Shown: piece after piece, positions 1-8,100 of the stretch | How the letters are laid out: every line of letters begins with the position of its first letter | Numbering within the stretch: the first letter of the stretch is position 1 | From: an uncultured Clostridia bacterium | GTDB lineage: Bacteria > Bacillota > Clostridia > Lachnospirales > CAMVHY01 | Assembly: GCA_946415665.1 (NCBI GenBank) | Contig: CAMKTI010000029.1 | Location: 1-15,522 of the forward strand | Reading direction: 5' to 3' | DNA: 15,522 bases | Position numbers and translations under genes: made by a program | The notes under the pieces: model-generated | Seen by the model: only the letters and a program-made list of their open reading frames with translations | Databases searched by the model: none | Told to the model about the DNA's origin: nothing

Positions 1-504
1 AATTCAGATAACGCCTCATCTTATCACCCTGGTGCTAATTGTCAAAAACCATACAATCTATTGCATTTAAATGTGCTTTTTGATCTTGCACATCACGTCT
101 ATACAAGGACGTGAGGATTTGAATAAGCAGTGCATTGCAAAAAATGATTGATCGATCAAATATCAAGAAAACGTTGATTGTAGCAAAGACATAAATCACA
201 TGGCAACATGGCACATATTCAAAAAAAAAAAAAAAATAGACGAAATGGCATTAAAAATGGGATTGAATTTGATCAAATAATTACTTTAAAACTGGCACTT
301 AGACAAAACAAAGAAACAAAAAAACTCTAGAAAGACAAAATCATTATCGATGCGTGCCGACAAGTTTTTCTTTTGATTACCTCAAACAAAAAACAGAATT
401 CGAAAAAATACGATTCTGTTGAATTCTATGGACTTGGATTTCGAATCGTACGTTTTAAAGCAAACAAAGATCTTTATGAAATGATACTTACAAATCTAAA
501 TTAA
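1..504 (+). pseudogene. IS4-like transposase relic, cut by the window edge
   Basis: Decayed coding sequence with several stops and frameshifts. The first ~105 bases read openly (NSDNASSYHPGANCQ, then HLNVLFDLAHHVYT), followed in shifted frames by MIDRSNIKKTLIVAKT. A second clean stretch at 403-504 reads KYDSVEFYGLGFRIVRFK and then YEMILTNLN before TAA. The order HLNxLYDL, then MIDRS, then a late fRvVRFK...YExIxTNL block matches the catalytic core of IS4-family transposases as I know it. The conserved C-terminal part (LYxxRWxIE) is not visible; the frame dies just before an IS5-type element at 527, which may have interrupted it. Family assignment is from motif memory only. Certainly non-functional. 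Confidence 0.6.
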
Positions 505-526
505 GAAGATATACCTATTTTACTAA

Positions 527-543
527 GTAGCGTTCACATAAAA
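527..543 (+). repeat. Left terminal inverted repeat of the IS5-type element
   Basis: GTAGCGTTCACATAAAA; pairs with the reverse complement of 1272-1288, with a single mismatch at the fourth base. Confidence 0.75.
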
Positions 544-554
544 TAAAAATAAAT

Positions 555-1265
555 TGACCGAAAAGAAATATGTAAAATTCTTTACATAATAGAGAATGGT
601 TGCAAATGGATAGTATTACCAAAAAAATATGGAAATTGTCATACAGTTTATATGAAAATTAGTAGATGCTCGAAGAACAGTACAATTGCCAAAAGCTATT
701 GTTTTTTTTCTTTAAAACCTTAAGTTTGGGAGCTATGAAAAAACAAAAACTGCTTAATGAAGAGGATTATATATTCTTCATTGATAATACAAGAATATAG
801 GTGAGTCCAGATGCAAAAAAGAATAAAGATAATCAAAAATAGAGTATTAAACGTTTAAAAAAGGATTGATAATGATAACGAAATTGCATTTATTTTTTGC
901 ATCTTCATTCACGTCGAGTGTTTTTTCGTTTGTCTCCTGGCAATTCTCACGATGCTCCTGAAGGAAGAAAGCTGATTGAATCCATATATTCCAAAAATAA
1001 TAATTATCTCCTGATGGATAGAGCGTATGAAAATGATAAAACTTTGGCTTTGGCCAAGGCCTACGGGCTTAAAACAATTGTTCCACCTAAAAAAAATCGT
1101 AAGTTTTCTTGTAGCTATGATAAACACATTTATAAACAACGCAAGAATATCGAGCGATATTTTCTGAGATTAAAACGCTTTAGAAAAGTTTTTATTTGCT
1201 ACGATAAGTTTGATTCTATTTTTATCTCTACCATCTCCCTTCATCTCCCTTGCTTTTACTTTTGA
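555..1265 (+). pseudogene. IS5-family transposase, frameshifted
   Basis: The N-terminal part reads ILYIIENGCKWIVLPKKY, then HTVYMKISR (about 575-670), the usual IS5 pattern of GCxWRxLP followed by TVYxxFxRW. A middle piece, VSPDAKKNKDNQK, corresponds to the HPDA region after the first catalytic Asp; that Asp appears as IDNTRI before a stop. The last 122 codons, from a TTG at 897, are open: LSPGNSHDAPEGRKL, then LLMDRAYEND (second catalytic Asp), IVPPKKNRK, and YKQRKNIERYFLRLKRF with the catalytic Glu. At least two stops and two frameshifts separate these parts, so it is a dead copy. The C-terminal part may look like a real gene because it is open for 366 bases. Confidence 0.8.
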
Positions 1266-1271
1266 CTTGCT

Positions 1272-1288
1272 TTTTATGTGAACGATAC
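1272..1288 (-). repeat. Right terminal inverted repeat of the IS5-type element
   Basis: In reverse complement GTATCGTTCACATAAAA, matching 527-543 at 16 of 17 positions. Confidence 0.75.
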
Positions 1289-1649
1289 CTGAATTTATAT
1301 ATATGATAATTCACCAAACGGAAAAAATAAAATAATGACCATTAAAATCCAATAAATATTAAAACGTGCACAAAACTCTATGATACATTGAACTACGTTT
1401 GGCTAGATGGTGTTGACAAATATTTCAAAAAGATGTAAAAAAGGGGAAATAAATAGTGGAAAAAAGATGGTAAAGTAGTAAAGAAAGAATAAAGAAGACG
1501 AAATAATAAATAACTTGAATTGTAAAAGGCGTTATATAACAGATATAAAATAGGACACCATAAAAGAATACTTGACGGGTCAAAAGGAGAAGCAGGGAGA
1601 AACAGCGAAAGACAATAGAAACTTTATGAATGCGGTGTTTTAGATAGTA
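1289..1649. other. Gene-free A-rich stretch
   Basis: I see no gene, RNA or terminator here. It lies between two insertion-sequence remnants, is dense in stops in all frames and is A-rich on the + strand. It may be the eroded end of the IS4-like relic or of the IS5-type relic that follows. Confidence 0.5.
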
Positions 1650-1935
1650 AGAACACAGGATATTGTGGAGCTATTTACCTCTAGATTATAAGAAGTATTA
1701 CACGGTATACAAAAGATTTATTTGGTGGGCAAAAAATGGAATGTGTGAGTATTTATTTGAAGTTCTTAGCAATGGCACGAAGCTAAAAAATGCATAGTGA
1801 TGATAGATTCGAGTTACATAAAAGTTCATATGTAAGCCAATAGTACAAAAAATGGCAATCAAGATAGCAGAATTAAATATTTTTGATAAAAACAAAGAAG
1901 AATAAAAAAACAAGAATTTGGATTGTATGATATGG
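1650..1935 (+). pseudogene. Second IS5-type transposase relic
   Basis: From 1675 one frame reads LPLDYKKYYTVYKRFIWWAK and continues with NGMCEYLFEVL. This aligns with LPPDYGKWGTVHQRFIRWQR followed by KGM-KKLFEIL in the better preserved copy at 12674-13367. After a run of stops and a frameshift it continues as MIDSSYIKVHM (first catalytic Asp region) and NGNQDSRI, matching the GxxGGNQDIxxTKGG block of this IS5 group. No C-terminal catalytic part is seen. It is an old remnant of the same element type found on the right side of the window, so that group once had several copies here. Confidence 0.7.
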
Positions 1936-2030
1936 AAGAAAATTAATAGTAGCAAGACCGGAACAGATGTGTCAATCAAATTTTGGATACAAATAAAATC
2001 ATCTGAATTGTATTTTGGTCTATAAAACTG

Positions 2031-2059
2031 TTAGCAAATAAAGAATTATATGTTATAAT
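2031..2059 (+). promoter_or_regulatory. Promoter of the giant gene
   Basis: A -35 box TTAGCA (2031-2036) and a perfect -10 box TATAAT (2054-2059) are 17 bases apart, and the -10 is extended by TG at 2051-2052 (TGTTATAAT). Transcription would start near 2066, giving a ~37-base leader that contains the Shine-Dalgarno site AAAGGAGG at 2086-2093. Confidence 0.65.
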
Positions 2060-2102
2060 AAATAATGTTTAAGATTGATCAACTCAAAGGAGGTATATTG
2101 AC

Positions 2103-5100
2103 ATGTCTGACAAAAATGATCCCACATATATATTTGAAAATAAAGAAACAAAAGAAGTTATGTGGTTTATGCCGATTGCTAAGTTATTAAAATTTCTTTC
2201 TGCAAAAGAATTAGGTTTTGATTTATATAGTGCTTCAGGTAATACATGCCAAATAAATGGAATGTTAGGTGAAGTTATTAAAGAAAATGCGTTTTTGGCA
2301 GAAGTTTTGCCAAAATTCACTAATATTGATATATCACGTATACACGAAACATTAAAGAAAGCACCAGTCGACTCGAGAGATGGTTGGCAAAGCCAAAACA
2401 ACCCGATTACTATTATCGGGATGTTTAACAATAATTCATCGGATAATAGTGTGGAATATAATCGTGAAATTGCTTTATCATGTTCTGGCGTAAAAGATTG
2501 GGACATGTTCGACGTAATTTGTGATGATTTTTTGTCTAAGTATTTCGAAAAAGCTACGGAATATGGAAAAAATCATAGAGAACTATTGTATTACAGAAAT
2601 TTTAACATTAGAAAGACAGGCAAACTTGTTACTGGTATGAGCAATTTTAATACTGAGATCTTCAGAAGCGAATTATTAAAGCAATATTGTTTCCTTGATA
2701 TCGATATGTGTATTTATAATTTTTCTGATTATCAAGATAAAAATAAAACACAGGCTCTTTTTAAACTCATTGTGGAAAATGTATTTTTAAATGATAATCA
2801 AGAATATAATTTATATGATGTTGATGAGAAAGAACTTGCACGACATGCAGAATCAATTGACCAGCAAATATCTGATTTTCTGAAGCTAGCAAATTCTAAT
2901 AACGAACTTTGTGTCAAATATGATACTAACACTAGACGGTTTTTAATGGTTGATGAAAAAAAAAATTTACGCGACGCAACCGCATATCTTTATACTACGC
3001 TTTGTAATTATCTGAAAGAAAATAATTTAGCAAAATCAGAAGGAAAGTTAAAAGAGTTTGTTGAAAACGAAAACAATTCAGCTATGATGGACGAAGTTAC
3101 TGGCAATCACTATCAAGAAAAATTTAATTTGGTTAAAAATATCGCAGAGTATTTTGAAAGCGATTTGCTTGATAGCGCCTTAAAAGCAATCGAGTTTACA
3201 GAAAAAGAAAAAATAGAGATGAAAATATATTTTTTTGATAAATCTCCGTTAGAGTTTTTTTTCAAAAATCCAGATGAAATAAAAACAAAATTAAGTGAAG
3301 ACAAAAATTGTGATATTGGAAACAATCCTGATAAAGAAGACTCGATAACGAAATATATTTTAGAAGAAAATATTGATGAGATATTGACGGATCAAGGGAA
3401 AGAATTTTTGGATATGATTAAAAAAATTACTCGTGATAACAAATATTTTAAAGATCGAATAAAAGAAGATGAAATGGATAAAACATTCGAGCAATATCAA
3501 TCTCAAAATGGTGTGAATTGCACATATAAAAATAATTCGCCAAATAAAAAAACCAAGATAGAATTTAGTGTTTTAAAAGCCTTGATTGAATCTTTAGATA
3601 GTGGGTCAAATGTGGCATATAAAAATTTTTTTGTGCAGCTAAGTTATTATTTGAATTACTTTTTTTGCAATGAAAAAAATCTGTCAAAAAAAGAACTTAG
3701 AGATCTTAATAATAAACCAATCGATGAGTTAACAACGAAGATTAAAGATATTAAAGCAAAACGAAATAATATAAAAAAAGCAATAGATCGTATTCCTAAT
3801 AATATTTCAATAGAAGAGTACAAAAAACAGGAAGCAAAAATAATTAAAGATATCGGTAAAAATCAAACTGATAAAGAGTTAAAAAAAGAGTCGGAAGCAT
3901 TACAAGAGAAACGACAATCATTCCAAAACAAAATTTTATACTGGCAAAACGTAAAGGAAAGTTTTGAAGTTTATGATGATAAAGACAAACCAATTGGATT
4001 GAATAAATTTGAAAAATATTTTTTAGGTTATGATGAAAAAATACTTGATGTTGTACAACCAAAAATAAGAAAATTTGTGGAAGCAAATGAATTATTTAAA
4101 GATACAAAACTTAAAGCTGTTGAAGATGAAGCAAGAATAGACGAAAAAACAAAACATTTAGTTATATTAATGCAAAATTATCTTAGCGACTCAAAAATAA
4201 AAATAACTTACGATTGGTTTAATCTTTATGTAAATTATGTTTGTCAGCATGCGAAAATGGAATTTGGTAAAATAATGGATGGCGTAGTGAATCAAAATGA
4301 TTTGGAAAAAAATACGGACGCAAGCTTGAGTTTTTTAATGACGGATATTATTATCGAATATAAAAAAGCGTTGGAAGAAATTGAATCAGATAAGACAAAC
4401 CAGAAATTAAAAGATAGTTATAATGACTTTGGTGTGATGAATTTATTTCATTTATGGCAAAGTTTTATAAATGCAGGCTATATTTTTTCTTACGATTTAA
4501 AACCTGAAAATATGTGTGAATACATTTATAATGCGTATGAAATAAATTTCTTAATAAATCATCGTCCAGAAAAATTAATCCAAGAAATTAAAAATAAAAA
4601 AAAAAAATCAGTTGATGGTTTGATTAATAATTTGTTCCACAATGTTTCGTTTGTCGAATATAAACTAGTTAAAAAAATGTGCAAGATGTCAGTCTATGCT
4701 TTTTCCAAAGTAAGTGCAGCTGTTACTCATATGACGCAAATTAATATGGCGCAATTTTTTTCAAAAACAAATAATGGTCAAAGAAAATTTAGCAATGGTG
4801 TCATGTTAGATGAAAACGGCTCAGTGAGTTGTTTTATGGTTCCTATCAAAACAGCGTTAGAAATTTATAAAACTGTGGATCAACATTTATCTCAAAAAGA
4901 TATTAACGAAATGCTGCCAAAACTACCGAAAGGTATAAAATGGGGCAATATTGATCAAGAATGTGATTTGTTTCTCGATCAAAATAAATATAAAATGTTG
5001 TCTATTGTTGAAGCAGGCAGGATGCTATGTACAACTCAGCAATTGATTGACAAAACCCAATCTTCCTCTTATTTTTTCGAATCCTTGTATCTTCTCAAAG

Positions 5101-8100
5101 TATTGATTCAAAGAGAACAAAACCAATTTAATGAGTTTTTGTTACAAAATTCAGATAAAAATAATGGAAATATATTTAATGCCGTTATAGAAGGCTGTCT
5201 AAAAAAAGAAAATAATTCCATAATTTTGATTAAAAAAATAAAAGATTCATTTTGTTTTATTGATGAAATAGCTAAAAATGGTACAAAATTTGGTTTAAAT
5301 GCGGCAGAAAAATTTATTTCGTTGGCAGAAAAAATTGTTACAACAACATATCTAAAAATAGCAGAAATAGACTTCAATCAAAATGATCATTCTGCCAATA
5401 ATTCAAAAAACTACAAGGATATGATTACTAAATATTCGATTGACATACTTATAAATTTTATAGGTAAAACATATTTCGCATGGAATAATGTTATTGAAGA
5501 AGACAATCCTAAAAATAATTTGTGTAACAAAATTATTAAGAACTCATTTCTTATTTTGAATATCGCATTTAAGTATGTAAAAAGAGATGATATTATAAAA
5601 AATGAGGATTTAATTCTGTGGTTGTATTTGATTTACAAAAAAATAAATTTCGACAGTGATTTTTTTAAAGCTCGTAACAGATACGAAAATCCATTAAAAT
5701 TAAGCGACGAACCACATTTTTTAAAAAAATATAAAATTTCAGATGGATATGAGGCAATATCATCAAAAAATGTTTTTTATATGAATGATAGGATACAAGA
5801 ATTTAAAGAGTATCTAACAAAAAATAATTTTTCACATTTGATTTTTTTGGTAGATTGTTTGCCAAGGGATTGGGAAAATTTAACTTCGATAATTAAAACA
5901 AAAAAAAATATCGGTAAGTTATTAAAACAAAAAGTTGATTCAAAAGAATTCGTTTCAAAACTTTGGAAACATAAATTATCAAAGTTACTCGAAAAAACGC
6001 GTAATCTGGAAGAATTATTTAATGTGGCACAAAATGATAAAAATAGTTCGCATGCGTTTTACGCTGTAAAAACGTTATACAGAATACAACGTTACGACAA
6101 GCTTCAAGAATTGTTTTTGTTCAATAATCTGGAAATAGATGTTTTAGAAAAATTATGTAATGAAATATCTAAAGATGGTACAAAAGATGGCATAGAAATT
6201 GGTTTAGATGTGGCAAAGAAACTCATTTCGCTTACACAAAAAATTGTTACAACAGCAAGAGCAATGACATACTGGCAAAACAACCATTATGACAATTATT
6301 TAAATTGCAGAAATATGATTACTAAACATTCTATTGACATACTTGTAAATCTTATAGGTAAAACATATTTCACATGGAATGATGTTATTGAAAAAGACGA
6401 TCCTAAAAATAATTTGTGTAACAAAATTATTAAGAACTCATTTCTTATTTTGAATATCGCATTTAAGTATGTAAAAAGAGATGATATTATAAAAAATGAG
6501 GATTTAATTCTGTGGTTGTATTTGATTTACAAAAAAATAAATTTCGACAGTGATTTTTTTAAAGCTCGTAACAGATACGAAAATCCATTAAAATTAAGCG
6601 ACGAACCACATTTTTTAAAAAAATATAAAATTTCAGATGGATATGAGGCAATATCATCAAAAAATGTTTTTTATATGAATGATAGGATACAAGAATTTAA
6701 AGAGTATCTAACAAAAAATAATTTTTCACATTTGATTTTTTTGGTAGATTGTTTGCCAAGGGATTGGGAAAATTTAACTTCGATAATTAAAACAAAAAAA
6801 AATATCGGTAAGTTATTAAAACAAAAAGTTGATTCAAAAGAATTCGTTTCAAGACTTTGGAAACATGAATTATCAAAATTAATAAAAAAAACACATAATC
6901 CGAAAGAATTATTTAATGTGGTACAAAATGATAAAAATATTTCGCATGTGTTTTATGCTGTAAAAACGTTATACAAAACAAAAAGTCATGATGAACTACA
7001 AAATGAACTACAAAAATTACTTTTGTCAGATAATATGGAGACGAATGTTCTAAAAAAATTATGTATGGATACAAAAATAGACTCGTACCCAAGAAAAGAA
7101 AAAGATGAAAGAGATATGTTTCTCGACAGTATAGAAATTTTTTCAAATCTGTTGTTACAAGAAAAGATGGAAATTAGTTTTACTTCAGCGGTTTATTTAA
7201 TTAAATCGATAGCAAATTTTGTTGTTCGGGGAAATGATGATTATATTGAGAAATGCTATGGCGATATTTGTGATGATAAATATATGAAATATTTTCGTGG
7301 TGACAAAAATATTTTTAGTGTTGTCTCTGAGATTGTTGGACAAATATCTTTTCCAGCTAATACTGTCATGTCAAAAGAGAAACCATTTTGGCCGAATGCA
7401 AAAGAAAATTTGCTAAATTTATGTAAAGCATGTGTAGAGATATATTACTCAGAGTTCCAGCGAATGAAAGATTATGAGAAACTGAAGCCAATTAATAAAA
7501 ATTTAAGTTTCCGATTGTATTTGTTGTACAAAAAAATATTTTATGATGAGAACAATAAAGGGAATTTAAATCTAGATAATAATAAATTTTTATTATGTGA
7601 ATATCAACCTGATGACAAGATTGAAAACATTAGAAAAAAATATATATTTTGGGATGATTATCATGTAAAAGATTTTTATAAATGGGCAAAAGACAATGAT
7701 ATGTATCATTTATACTCTGATTTTCACGAAAATGTGTTATCGGAAGAAATATTAATTGAACTTGCTTTTAATCATGGCGACTGCGAATCACTTTATCACT
7801 TCAACAAAAAATATCCAGAGAAAACACAAGAATATCTTCTGTCAAGCGATGAAAACAATATTGTTCAAAAATTATATTCGTTGTGTACAGAAAAGATAAA
7901 AGATGATTTAGATAATCTTTATTTTGCAATTCATCATGTAGAAAAAATAAGTTTTAGGGTGGCTTTAGCTGCAATAAAATTTATTCATGATTTTCATACT
8001 AAGTTTATAGCAAGATATACAAATGAACCTTCAGAGGTTTTTAAAGAAGAATTTGACAGACTTTTTCCACACCCTTTGGGTTTTATTTGTGATGTTATAG

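Larger units (their letters stand above)
527..1288 (+). mobile_element. IS5-family insertion sequence, decayed
   Basis: A 762-bp unit bounded by 17-bp terminal inverted repeats with one mismatch: GTAGCGTTCACATAAAA on the left and, in reverse complement, GTATCGTTCACATAAAA on the right. The interior encodes a broken IS5-type transposase in the + direction. The size and terminal repeats fit the small IS5-family groups. Flanking bases allow a short TA-type target duplication but this is not conclusive. The transposase is too damaged for the element to move by itself. Confidence 0.75.

Noticed and set aside
897..1265. 122-codon open frame as a separate gene.
   Set aside because: It is the C-terminal half of the IS5-type transposase, with the rest visible upstream in other frames; it starts at a TTG without a ribosome binding site.
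5506..6852. Direct repeats as a CRISPR array or transposon ends.
   Set aside because: There are only two long copies, in frame within one open gene, with related coding sequence between them.
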